Of a DNA stretch of 25,170 bases, positions 8,560 to 15,984 are shown one piece after another. Under the pieces are notes generated by a model. The model was given only the letters and a program-made list of their open reading frames with translations. It was not told where the DNA came from and ran no database searches. A program made the position numbers and the translations under genes. Source of the stretch: JADLEX01 sp964586775 (GTDB lineage: Bacteria > Lernaellota > Lernaellaia > JACKCT01); assembly GCA_964586775.1 (NCBI GenBank), contig CAZPJD010000057.1, forward strand, positions 1 through 25,170. The letters run 5' to 3'. The number at the start of each line of letters is the position of its first letter. Positions within the stretch are counted from its first letter, which is position 1.

Positions 8560-8609
8560 TCACACCATCGGCGCGGTGAACCCGACTCTCCGGAATCGCG
8601 CCCCCCCCC

Positions 8610-8639
8610 TCGAAATTCTCGCGCGGCCTCGGCTATAAT
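8610..8639 (+). promoter_or_regulatory. Probable promoter of the DDDx-repeat lipoprotein gene
   Basis: A perfect -10 hexamer TATAAT lies at 8634-8639, conspicuous in GC-rich sequence. An 18-nt spacer separates it from TCGAAA at 8610-8615, which matches the -35 consensus at four of six positions. Transcription would start near 8646, giving a leader of about 19 nt that includes GAGG at 8656-8659, five bases before the ATG. Confidence 0.6.
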
Positions 8640-8664
8640 CCGCCGTCTCGCAAACGAGGTCGTC

Positions 8665-9666
8665 ATGGTTCGTCGGTGCGTCGCGATCATTCTGGGGCTT
8701 TTTCTCGCGTTCGTCGCCGCCGCGTGCAGCGGCGATTACGATAACGAGCAGGAGCCGATGCCGGACTTCGGCGGCGATGACGATGCCGACGACGACACGG
8801 ACGACGACGTGTCGGACGACGATCTCGACGACGACCTGGATGACGACGCCGACGACGACACCGCGGACGACATCCTGCCCGCGGGCGACGTCTTCTTCTT
8901 CATGTCCTTCGACGTCGGCCTCGGCGATGCCAGCCTCGTGGGCATCCCCGGCGGCGACGGCATGCACTACGTGATGATGGACGCGGGGCTCGTGGGCGAG
9001 GGGCAGTTCACGATCTGCCCGATCCTCGCGGCGCACGGCATCGACAAGCTCGACCTGATGATCGTCAGCCACGCCGACTACGACCACTGCGGCGGCGTCG
9101 CCGACATCCTGCAATGCGTCGATGTGGATCTCATCTGGGAGAACGGCGAGCCCAACCCCGACGACGACGGCTGGGTGACGTACGTGCCCGCCCGCGACGC
9201 CTGGGGCGGCCCCGTCGAGTTGCCGAACGCGGGCGATACCCGCGCCATCGGCAACGCCACGCTGCGCGTGCTGAACACCAACTCGGGCTGGCCCGATTGG
9301 AACAACGACGCGCTGGTCGTCACGGTCGATCACGCGGATTTTTCGGTGCTGGTCGGCTCCGACGCCGAGACCGAGGCGCAGGACGCGATGGTGACGAGCT
9401 TCGCCGCGCAGCTCGATTCCGAGCTCGTGCGAATCCCCGATCATGCGGGCCCCGGCTGGTCGCAGGATTTCATCGACCTCGTCGCGACGTCGATGGAAAT
9501 CGGCATCGTCTCGGTCGGCGACAACGACATCGGCTATCCCGATCCCGCCACGCTGGCCGCATGGGAGGCGACCGGCGCTTCGATCTACACCACGCAGGAC
9601 GATGGCCACGTGCTCGTCACGGCGGACGGAGACGATCTGGTGGTGGAGACGTTCCCGACCGACTAG
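8665..9666 (+). CDS. Exported lipoprotein with DDDx repeat and ComEC-like metallo-beta-lactamase domain
   Basis: The 333-residue product starts with a lipoprotein signal (hydrophobic 7-20, then Cys21 after AAA). An acidic tract of DDDx units covers 38-69, and a domain resembling the C-terminal metallo-beta-lactamase part of ComEC covers about 75-330. Support for that domain: FDVGLGDASLVGIPGG matches the DVGQGDA motif, SHADYDHCGG is the HxDxDH metal motif (His136, Asp138, Asp140, His141), GSDAETE resembles the LTGDAE step, and SVGDNDIGYPDP matches the ISVG..N..GHP block. Two motifs deviate: HHGS reads DHAG (about 259-262) and GHP reads GYP. The ComEC membrane channel is absent. It is probably a surface or periplasmic hydrolase, perhaps acting on nucleic acid or phosphodiester; the substrate is unknown. 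The start has GAGG at good spacing. Confidence 0.8.
   Translation: MVRRCVAIILGLFLAFVAAACSGDYDNEQEPMPDFGGDDDADDDTDDDVSDDDLDDDLDDDADDDTADDILPAGDVFFFMSFDVGLGDASLVGIPGGDGMHYVMMDAGLVGEGQFTICPILAAHGIDKLDLMIVSHADYDHCGGVADILQCVDVDLIWENGEPNPDDDGWVTYVPARDAWGGPVELPNAGDTRAIGNATLRVLNTNSGWPDWNNDALVVTVDHADFSVLVGSDAETEAQDAMVTSFAAQLDSELVRIPDHAGPGWSQDFIDLVATSMEIGIVSVGDNDIGYPDPATLAAWEATGASIYTTQDDGHVLVTADGDDLVVETFPTD
8776..8871 (+). repeat. Low-complexity GAC/GAT repeat encoding DDDx units
   Basis: Within the lipoprotein gene, 32 codons encode a run in which Asp fills 23 positions, in triplets separated by Ala, Thr, Val (or Val-Ser) or Leu. The DNA is a degenerate GAC-rich repeat that could expand or contract by slippage, though GAC and GAT alternate. 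In the protein it forms a flexible acidic linker between the lipid anchor and the enzyme domain, and may bind divalent cations. Confidence 0.85.
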
Positions 9667-9760
9667 GCGGCAAATCGCGGCGCGAGCGCCGGCCCTGCCC
9701 TTGGCAACGGCGGCGTTCGTTGACACAATGCGGTGTTTTCCAACACGCGGGGTTTGGGCG

Positions 9761-10291
9761 ATGCAGGGCAATCTGTCGGTCCAGGAGCTTCAGTTTAAGA
9801 AGGTGATGGGCGTCCTCGCCATCCTGTTTTTCATCGCGCTTGGCGTCATCGCCGTCATCCCCGAGTGGTACACCCACGGCGTGAACGTCGTCGCCAAGGT
9901 CTTCAAGCAACCGCAGGCGCCCGTGACGATGCGCGTGCCGAAAGAGGCCGTGTGGGGCGCGGTGTACGTCAACGCCCAACCGCCCGCCAGCGCGCCCGAC
10001 AAGCCCTACGCCGAGCGCACGCACGTCGCCTTCACCTGCACGTCGCTGCTGCTGCTCACGCTCATCGCGGCGGGATGCTGGATCAACCCGCGCCGGTACA
10101 TGGAGTATATTCCGGTCCTGCTTTTCGTGAAGCTCGTGCCTTCGATCTTCTCGCTCGGATTCTACTTCTTCGTCGCCAAGTACTTCATCCACATCCTGAC
10201 GCCGATTCTCGACGTGCCGCTCTTCGTGCTGATTCTCGTGATGTGGCTGCGGGCCAAGAGCCCCGCCAAGTCGGAGACGGCGCCCATCTGA
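9761..10291 (+). CDS. Four-helix membrane protein of unknown function
   Basis: I do not recognise this 176-residue protein. It has a hydrophobic helix at about 17-36. A polar segment of about 50 residues follows, probably outside the membrane, with a Pro/Ala-rich stretch (NAQPPASAPDKPY). Three more helices lie at about 90-108, 117-140 and 147-164. The C-terminus is short and basic, so N- and C-termini are probably both cytoplasmic. Arg-Arg-Tyr in the loop after helix 2 and Trp/Tyr at helix ends are typical of membrane interfaces. The ATG was chosen because it directly precedes the first helix; the ribosome-binding site is weak. It lies 94 nt after the lipoprotein gene and 20 nt before rarA. 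Confidence 0.7.
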   Translation: MQGNLSVQELQFKKVMGVLAILFFIALGVIAVIPEWYTHGVNVVAKVFKQPQAPVTMRVPKEAVWGAVYVNAQPPASAPDKPYAERTHVAFTCTSLLLLTLIAAGCWINPRRYMEYIPVLLFVKLVPSIFSLGFYFFVAKYFIHILTPILDVPLFVLILVMWLRAKSPAKSETAPI

Positions 10292-10311
10292 ACGCCCCCG
10301 AGGGGGAACTC

Positions 10312-11667
10312 ATGACCGGCGATCTGTTCGGCGCGCCGGATTCCGACGCAAACGAACCCGCGGACGCCCCGCGCGCGCCGCTGGCCGACCGCATGCGGCC
10401 GAGGACACTCGACGACGTGGTCGGGCAGGACGACATCGTCGGCCCGGGGACGATGCTGCGTCAGGCGGTCGAGAGCGCTCGGCTTCCCTCGATCATTTTC
10501 TGGGGCCCGCCGGGATCGGGAAAAACCACCATCGCGCGCATCCTTGCCACCGTGACGGGCAGCCGCTTCGTGGCGTTTTCCGCCGTGCTCTCGGGCGTCA
10601 AGGAGATCCGCCAGATCGTCGAGACCGCGCAGGCGCACCGCGCGCGCGGCGGCGGGCGGACGATTCTGTTCGTCGACGAGATCCACCGCTTCAACAAGAG
10701 CCAACAGGACAGCTTCTTGCCCCACGTCGAGGCCGGCGTCATCACGCTGGTGGGCGCGACGACCGAGAACCCGAGCTTCGAGGTCAACGCCGCGCTGCTC
10801 TCGCGCTGCCGCGTGCTCACGCTCCGGCCCATCGACGAGACGTCGCTGCGAACGATCGCCGAGAAGGCACTCGCCGATCCGGTGGATGGTCTGGGCGCGG
10901 ATCGATGGAAGATCGAGGACGACGCGTGGACGCAGCTTGTGGGAAGCGCCGATGGCGACGCGCGGCGCGTGCTGAACACGCTGGAGGTCGTGGCGGGGCT
11001 TCGCCTGCGCGAGGAAGATGATGCGCGGGTCGTCACGGCGGCGGACGTGCGCGAGGCGCTGCAAACGAAGTCGATCGTGTACGACAAGACGGGCGAGGAG
11101 CACTACAACGTCATCTCGGCGTTCATCAAGAGCCTGCGCGGATCGGACCCCGACGCGGCGCTGTACTACCTCGCGCGCATGGTCGAGGCCGGCGAGGACG
11201 CGGTGTTCATCGCGCGGCGCATGGTGGTGCTCGCGAGCGAGGACATCGGCAACGCAGACCTGCGCGCGCTGCCGCTCGCCGTCGCGACGATGCAGGCCGT
11301 GCACATGATCGGCATGCCCGAGGCGCGCATCAATCTCGCGCAGTGCGCCACGTATCTGGCCACCGCGCCCAAGAGCAACGCGAGCTACATGGGCCTCGAA
11401 GCCGCCGTCGCCGAGGTGCGCGAAAGCGGCGCGCTACCCGTGCCCCTTGCCGTGCGCAACGCGCCGACGCGCCTGATGAAGGATCTCGGCTACCACAAGG
11501 GTTATCGCTACGACCACGACGCGCCCGGCCACCATGCAGGTCAGCAGTTTCTGCCCGACGACGTCGCCGACCGCCGATTCTACGAACCCACCGGCGAGGG
11601 CCACGAGGACGCGATCCGCAAGCGCCTCGAATGGCTGCGTTCGCACAAAACCAAGACGAAAGATTGA
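10312..11667 (+). CDS. rarA: Replication-associated recombination protein RarA (MgsA/Mgs1 family AAA ATPase)
   Basis: RarA is a cytoplasmic clamp-loader-like ATPase acting at stalled replication forks. The 451-residue protein shows the family layout: AAA module at about 25-185 with Walker A GPPGSGKT (65-72), Walker B ILFVDEIHR (118-126), sensor 1 GATTENPSFEVN (148-159) and arginine finger in SRCRV (Arg165). The MgsA C-terminal region follows, with the characteristic YDKTGEEHYNVISAFIKSLRGSDPDAALYY in two adjoining pieces and ARRMVVLASEDIGNADP-like sequence. The ATG follows AGGGGG at good spacing. The first 20 residues are an acidic, Ala-rich extension. It follows the membrane-protein gene by 20 nt and converges on the permease gene with a 7-nt gap. 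Confidence 0.96.
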   Translation: MTGDLFGAPDSDANEPADAPRAPLADRMRPRTLDDVVGQDDIVGPGTMLRQAVESARLPSIIFWGPPGSGKTTIARILATVTGSRFVAFSAVLSGVKEIRQIVETAQAHRARGGGRTILFVDEIHRFNKSQQDSFLPHVEAGVITLVGATTENPSFEVNAALLSRCRVLTLRPIDETSLRTIAEKALADPVDGLGADRWKIEDDAWTQLVGSADGDARRVLNTLEVVAGLRLREEDDARVVTAADVREALQTKSIVYDKTGEEHYNVISAFIKSLRGSDPDAALYYLARMVEAGEDAVFIARRMVVLASEDIGNADLRALPLAVATMQAVHMIGMPEARINLAQCATYLATAPKSNASYMGLEAAVAEVRESGALPVPLAVRNAPTRLMKDLGYHKGYRYDHDAPGHHAGQQFLPDDVADRRFYEPTGEGHEDAIRKRLEWLRSHKTKTKD

Positions 11668-11674
11668 ACCGAAC

Positions 11675-12643
11675 CTAGCGCGTGCCCACGCGCGCCCCGG
11701 CGAAGCCCGGCGCCGACGCGCGGCGCGTCGCGAAGGCCAGCACGACCCCCGCGACGATGACGAGCAGCGAGCCCGCCCACTGGATCGGCGAAGTTCGTTC
11801 GCCGAACATCGGGATCGCCATGAGGTGCGTGATGATGATGCCGAGGTACGAGAGCGCGCTGATGGTGGCGGCGCGGTCGAGCGAATAAGCACGCGTCATG
11901 GCGAGTTGCCCGAAACCCGCGGAAATGCCCGTGAGCGCGAGCACCACGAGAGCCGCCGGGTCGGGCGTCACCCACACGGGGATCGACAGGGCGATCATGA
12001 CGATCGATCCGAAGACGGAGAAGTGCAGAACGATCGCTTCGTGGCTCTCGTTTTTTCCCAGGCGACGAAGATAGATCATCGCGACGCCGTAGCTCATCGC
12101 GCCGGCGGTGGAGATGGCCGCGAGATGCAGCGCGACGTCGAAGCTCGGCTGGACGACGAACGCGACTCCGATGATCGACAGCGGCACCGCGAGGAACACC
12201 GCCCGCGAGACACGCTCGCCGATGAGCGGCCACGAGAGCAGCGCGACGAAAACGGGACCGGTGGAGTTGAGCGTGACCGCGTCGCCCAGCGGGATGCGCG
12301 GCGAAGACAGCGTGTAGAAAATCGCGAGCGCCGAGCCGGTGCCGAAGATCGTACGCACCCACGCGACGCGGCGGTTCTCGATGCGCAGCGACGCGCCGCG
12401 CAGCCACGCGAAACCCCACGCGATGAGCGCGCCGATCACGAATCGCGCCGCCGCCACCTCCATCCACGGTACGTGCCGCGCGCCCATGCGCGTGAAGACG
12501 CTCATGAGCGAAAACAGCACCTGCGCGACCAGCATCCACGCGATGCCGCTGCCAAGCAGCGACCGGCGCAATGTCGCGGGAGGCGGTTCGTCGATCAGCG
12601 GATCGTCGTCGCGATCCACGCTGGGCCGTGTGTTTTTCAACAT
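11675..12643 (-). CDS. EamA/DMT-superfamily permease
   Basis: This is a 322-residue inner-membrane protein of the drug/metabolite transporter superfamily. After a polar N-terminal tail (1-30) come ten predicted helices in two EamA repeats, about 33-165 and 175-305. Typical landmarks are ARFVIGALIAWGFAW in the first repeat and GTGSALAIFYTLSS with PLGDAVTLNSTGPVFVALLSW in the middle. Its substrate cannot be read from sequence. It starts 6 nt after the galE stop, so it is probably co-transcribed as the last gene of the glycan operon. A link to export of a sugar or lipid-linked intermediate is possible but unsupported; many EamA proteins export amino acids or other metabolites. Confidence 0.85.
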   Translation of the reverse strand: MLKNTRPSVDRDDDPLIDEPPPATLRRSLLGSGIAWMLVAQVLFSLMSVFTRMGARHVPWMEVAAARFVIGALIAWGFAWLRGASLRIENRRVAWVRTIFGTGSALAIFYTLSSPRIPLGDAVTLNSTGPVFVALLSWPLIGERVSRAVFLAVPLSIIGVAFVVQPSFDVALHLAAISTAGAMSYGVAMIYLRRLGKNESHEAIVLHFSVFGSIVMIALSIPVWVTPDPAALVVLALTGISAGFGQLAMTRAYSLDRAATISALSYLGIIITHLMAIPMFGERTSPIQWAGSLLVIVAGVVLAFATRRASAPGFAGARVGTR

Positions 12644-12649
12644 ACGCTC

Positions 12650-13627
12650 TCAGGCGTAGCCGCGCGGGTGGTCGCGGTGCCACTCCCAGGCCGATGCGAT
12701 GATGTCCTCGATCGCCGGGATCTCGCAGGCGAAGCCGAGTTCGCGCGCGATCTTTTCGGTGGTGGCGACGAGCTCGGGCGGATCGCCCGGGCGGCGCGGC
12801 GCTTCGACGGCGGGAATCTCGCGCCCGGTCACGCGGCGCGCGGCGTCGATCACCTCGCGCACGCTGTAGCCCGAGCCGTTGCCGAGATTGTAGTGGGCGA
12901 AGCCCGTGCCCGCCGGTGCGCCGAGCGCGGCGACATGCGCGCGAGCCAGATCGCGGATGTGGATGTAGTCGCGGATCGCGGTGCCGTCGCGCGTGGGGTA
13001 GTCGGTGCCGAAGATCGACACGCGCTCGCGCAGCCCAAGCGGCACCTGCAGCACGAGCGGAATCAGGTGCGTCTCGGGCGCATGATCCTCGCCGAGCCCG
13101 GCATACGCCCCGCACGCGTTGAAGTAACGCAGGATCGTGACGCGCAGGCCGTGGATGCGGTGATACCACCCCAGCATCCGCTCGAACATCAGCTTCGATT
13201 CGCCGTACACGCTCTCGGGCGTTTGCGGGTCGTCTTCGCGGATCGGCAGCGTCCGCGGCGAACCATAGGTCGCGCAGGTCGACGAAAAGACGATGTGCGG
13301 TGTGCCCTCGGCGCGCATCGCTTCGAGCACGCGCAGGCCGGTGGCGACGTTGTTTTCGAAATACAGTTCCGGCTTTTCCATCGACTCGGGCACGAGGCTG
13401 TGCGCCGCGAAGTGCATCACGCATGTCGCGCGATGCTCGCGCAGCGCGCGGCGCAGGCGCTCGGTGTCGGCGAGCTCTCCGTGCACAAAAACCGCGCCCG
13501 CGGGCACGGCCTGCCGGTGGCCACGCGAGAGGTTGTCGTACACGACCACGTCGCGGCCGGATTCGAGCAGCACCTTCGCGGTGACCGAGCCGATGTATCC
13601 CGCGCCGCCGGCGACGAGCACGCTCAC
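12650..13627 (-). CDS. galE: UDP-glucose 4-epimerase family protein (GalE type)
   Basis: This is a 325-residue cytoplasmic short-chain dehydrogenase/reductase of the extended type. The NAD-binding GGAGYIGS lies at 7-14, the Ser/Thr of the active site in FSSTCATYG (about 114-122), and the Tyr-x-x-x-Lys pair at Tyr141 and Lys145 (VYGESK). GLGEDHAPETHLIPLVLQ and RDGTAIRDYIHIRDLA are typical of GalE. It would interconvert UDP-Glc and UDP-Gal. Because it directly follows ugd and uxs, it may also, or instead, interconvert UDP-xylose and UDP-arabinose, as bifunctional relatives do; sequence alone cannot decide. The start is GTG, overlapping the uxs stop as GTGA. The gene symbol is given for the family. 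Confidence 0.9.
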   Translation of the reverse strand: MSVLVAGGAGYIGSVTAKVLLESGRDVVVYDNLSRGHRQAVPAGAVFVHGELADTERLRRALREHRATCVMHFAAHSLVPESMEKPELYFENNVATGLRVLEAMRAEGTPHIVFSSTCATYGSPRTLPIREDDPQTPESVYGESKLMFERMLGWYHRIHGLRVTILRYFNACGAYAGLGEDHAPETHLIPLVLQVPLGLRERVSIFGTDYPTRDGTAIRDYIHIRDLARAHVAALGAPAGTGFAHYNLGNGSGYSVREVIDAARRVTGREIPAVEAPRRPGDPPELVATTEKIARELGFACEIPAIEDIIASAWEWHRDHPRGYA

Positions 13628-14577
13628 GGCGCGGCCGGATTCAGACGGTCGATGCGGGACCGGAAATAATCGAAGGTGATGCGCAGACCCTCTTCGAGCG
13701 AGACCTCGGGCTGCCAGCCGAGAATCTCCTTCGCGAGCGAGATGTCCGGTTGACGCACCTTGGGGTCGTCCTCGGGCAGCGGCTTGAAGACGATCTTACT
13801 GCGGCTGCCCGTGACCTCGATGATCTTTTTCGCGAAGTCGAGAATCGTCATCTCGCGCGGATTGCCCAGGTTGACGGGCAGCGGGTAGTCGCTCATCAGC
13901 AGGCGGTCGATGCCGCGCACGAGATCGGAGACGTAGCAGAACGAGCGCGTCTGCCGGCCGTCGCCAAAGACCGTGATGGGCTCGCCGCGCAGCGCCTGGC
14001 TGCCGAAGGCGGGGACCACGCGGCCGTCGCGCAGACGCATGCGCGGGCCGAAGGTGTTGAAGATGCGCACGATGCGCGTCTCGACGCCGTGAAAGCGCTG
14101 ATAGGCCATCGCGATCGCCTCGGCGAAGCGCTTGGCCTCGTCGTAAACGCCGCGCGGGCCGATGGGATTCACGTTGCCCCAATAGTCCTCGGTTTGCGGA
14201 TGCACGAGCGGATCGCCGTAGACCTCGCTGGTGCTCGCAAGCAGAAACCGCGCGCCCTTGGCCTTGGCGAGGCCGAGGGTGTTGTGCGTGCCGAGCGCGC
14301 CGACCTTGAGGGTCTGGATCGGCAGTTCGAGATAGTCGATGGGCGACGCGGGCGAGGCGAAGTGCAGGATGTAGTCGAGCGGCCCGTCGAGGTAGATGTA
14401 GTTCGTGATGTTGTGCTTGATGAAGGTGAAATTCTCGGCGGTGATGTGCGCGATGTTGTCGACCGACCCGGTCAGCAGGTTGTCCATCGCGATCACTTCG
14501 AATCCGCGCGCGACGTAGTAGTCGCACAGATGCGATCCGATGAACCCCGCGCCGCCGGTGATGAGAATGCGCGGCAT
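13624..14577 (-). CDS. uxs: UDP-glucuronate decarboxylase (UDP-xylose synthase)
   Basis: This cytoplasmic extended SDR enzyme converts UDP-glucuronate to UDP-xylose and CO2. The 317 residues carry NAD-binding GGAGFIGSH (8-16). The UXS-specific block FASPASPIDYLELPIQTLK (73-91) is followed by LLASTSEVYGDP (112-122), the catalytic Tyr145/Lys149 pair (YDEAK) and RIFNTFGPRM. This set distinguishes it from dTDP-glucose dehydratases and from GalE. The gene starts 3 nt after ugd, whose product makes its substrate, and overlaps galE at its end, so the three form a sugar-nucleotide pathway cassette. Confidence 0.95.
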   Translation of the reverse strand: MPRILITGGAGFIGSHLCDYYVARGFEVIAMDNLLTGSVDNIAHITAENFTFIKHNITNYIYLDGPLDYILHFASPASPIDYLELPIQTLKVGALGTHNTLGLAKAKGARFLLASTSEVYGDPLVHPQTEDYWGNVNPIGPRGVYDEAKRFAEAIAMAYQRFHGVETRIVRIFNTFGPRMRLRDGRVVPAFGSQALRGEPITVFGDGRQTRSFCYVSDLVRGIDRLLMSDYPLPVNLGNPREMTILDFAKKIIEVTGSRSKIVFKPLPEDDPKVRQPDISLAKEILGWQPEVSLEEGLRITFDYFRSRIDRLNPAAP

Positions 14578-14580
14578 CGG

Positions 14581-15936
14581 TCAGGCGTCCCGCGCCGCGA
14601 GCACGGCGGGGCGGCCCACCGAGTGGTAGTCGATGCGGTGTCGCCGCGCGATTTCCTCGTCGAAGAGATTGCGTCCGTCGATCACGATGCGCGAACGCAG
14701 GTGCGACGCGACGCGCTCGAAATTCGGCTGGCGGTACTCGTTCCACTCGGTGCAGATCACCAGCGCGTCCGCGCCGTCGAGCGCCTCGTAATTGTTCTTC
14801 ACCAGTTCCACGGTGCCCTGGGCGATGGCGTCCGCAAACACGCCCTGCGCGACTTCGAGCGCCGCCGGGTCCGTCGCACGCACCTTTGCGCCCGCCGCGA
14901 CGAGGCGCTCGATCGTCACCACCGAGGGCGCTTCGCGCATGTCGTCGGTCTGCGGCTTGAATGCGAGCCCCCACACGGCGACCGTGCGCCCCGCGAGGTC
15001 TTCGCCGAGCACGTTGAACGCCTTGTCGGCGAGCCAGTTCTTCTGCCGATCATTGACCTCGTCCACCGCGGTCGCGATCTGCATGGGCCGCCCGGCCTCT
15101 TCGCCGATGCGGATGAGCGCCTTCACGTCCTTGGGAAAACACGAGCCGCCGTAGCCCACGCCCGGGAAGATGAACTGGAACCCGATGCGCCGGTCGTGAC
15201 CGATGCCCTTGCGCACCATGTTCACATCGGCGCCCACGCGCTCGCACAGCGCGGCGATCTCGTTCATGAAGCTGATCTTGGTCGCCAGCATCGCGTTGGC
15301 CGCGTACTTGGTCATTTCGGCGCTGCGCACGTCCATCACGAGAATCGGGTTCTCGTTGCGCACGAAGGGGCGATACAGCTCGGTCATGACCTCGGCGACG
15401 TCGGGGTCGTCGGTGCCGATGACGACGCGGTCGGGTTTCAGGAAGTCGAGCACCGCCGCGCCCTCTTTCATGAACTCGGGATTCGAGACGACATGGAAGG
15501 GTTTGTTGGTGATCGACGCGATCGTCTCGCGCACCATGTCGGCCGTGCCCACGGGCACCGTGCTCTTGTCCACGACGATCTTGGCGTGGCCCGTCGTGTC
15601 GTCGCGCAGCGTCTCGCCGATCCGCCGCGCGACCTGGAGCACGTACTTGAGATCGGCGCGGCCGTCGTGGTCCTGCGGCGTGCCGACGGCAACGAAGACG
15701 ACGCGGCTCTTGAGCACGGCGGGGCGCAGCTCGGTGGTGAAGGTCAATCGGCCCTCGGCCTGATTGCGCCGCACCAGATCCTCGAGTTCGGGTTCGTAGA
15801 TGGGGATCTCGCCGGCGTTCAGCTTCGCGATCTTCGCCGCGTCCACATCGACGCACACCACATCGTTGCCGGTCTCGGCGAAACACGTTCCCGCGACCAG
15901 CCCGACGTACCCCGTTCCAATGACGCAAATCTCCAT
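14581..15936 (-). CDS. ugd: UDP-glucose 6-dehydrogenase
   Basis: This cytoplasmic enzyme oxidises UDP-glucose to UDP-glucuronate with two NAD+. The 451 residues have an N-terminal Rossmann domain (GTGYVGLVAG at 7-16), the conserved STVPVGTA (125-132), SNPEFMKEG (151-159), the central helical domain and the catalytic Cys266 within GYGGSCFPKD. A C-terminal UDP-binding domain contains GLAFKPQTDDMREAPS. A good ribosome-binding site (GAGGGGA) lies before the ATG. It follows the priming transferase by 48 nt and precedes uxs by 3 nt, and would feed glucuronate directly into UDP-xylose. Confidence 0.97.
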   Translation of the reverse strand: MEICVIGTGYVGLVAGTCFAETGNDVVCVDVDAAKIAKLNAGEIPIYEPELEDLVRRNQAEGRLTFTTELRPAVLKSRVVFVAVGTPQDHDGRADLKYVLQVARRIGETLRDDTTGHAKIVVDKSTVPVGTADMVRETIASITNKPFHVVSNPEFMKEGAAVLDFLKPDRVVIGTDDPDVAEVMTELYRPFVRNENPILVMDVRSAEMTKYAANAMLATKISFMNEIAALCERVGADVNMVRKGIGHDRRIGFQFIFPGVGYGGSCFPKDVKALIRIGEEAGRPMQIATAVDEVNDRQKNWLADKAFNVLGEDLAGRTVAVWGLAFKPQTDDMREAPSVVTIERLVAAGAKVRATDPAALEVAQGVFADAIAQGTVELVKNNYEALDGADALVICTEWNEYRQPNFERVASHLRSRIVIDGRNLFDEEIARRHRIDYHSVGRPAVLAARDA

Positions 15937-15984
15937 CCCACTCCCCTCACGACCCTCGGACGCGACCCCGGCGAGGCGGCGAAC

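Larger units (their letters stand above)
8190..8664. other. Divergent intergenic region, 475 nt
   Basis: This gap separates lysS (leftward) from the DDDx-repeat lipoprotein gene (rightward). It holds the lysS promoter near one end and a promoter for the lipoprotein gene near the other. Between them I see one 70-codon open frame on the minus strand, described separately, a run of nine C at 8601-8609, and the direct repeat TGCAC at about 8303-8317. I recognise no tRNA, small RNA, riboswitch or terminator here. Confidence 0.6.

Noticed and set aside
9678..9691. Hairpin CGGCG-CGAG-CGCCG after the lipoprotein gene, as a terminator
   Set aside because: The stem is only 5 bp and no T-tract follows; short GC palindromes are common in this DNA.
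9720..9748. Perfect -35 hexamer TTGACA before the four-helix membrane protein gene
   Set aside because: No recognisable -10 lies 16-18 bases downstream and the implied start would leave almost no leader, so I do not call a promoter.
8560..9771. A 403-codon open frame antisense to the lipoprotein gene
   Set aside because: Val/Asp/His-rich low-complexity translation mirrors the Asp repeat and enzyme domain; the plus strand has promoter, ribosome-binding site and motifs.
11668..11674. Bidirectional terminator between rarA and the convergent permease gene
   Set aside because: The gap is only 7 nt and I see no stem followed by a T-tract on either side.
11675..12643. Naming the EamA permease as an undecaprenyl-phosphate-arabinose flippase (ArnE/ArnF-like)
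   Set aside because: It is a full two-repeat EamA protein of 322 residues, not a small four-helix ArnE/F subunit, and no arn genes are nearby.
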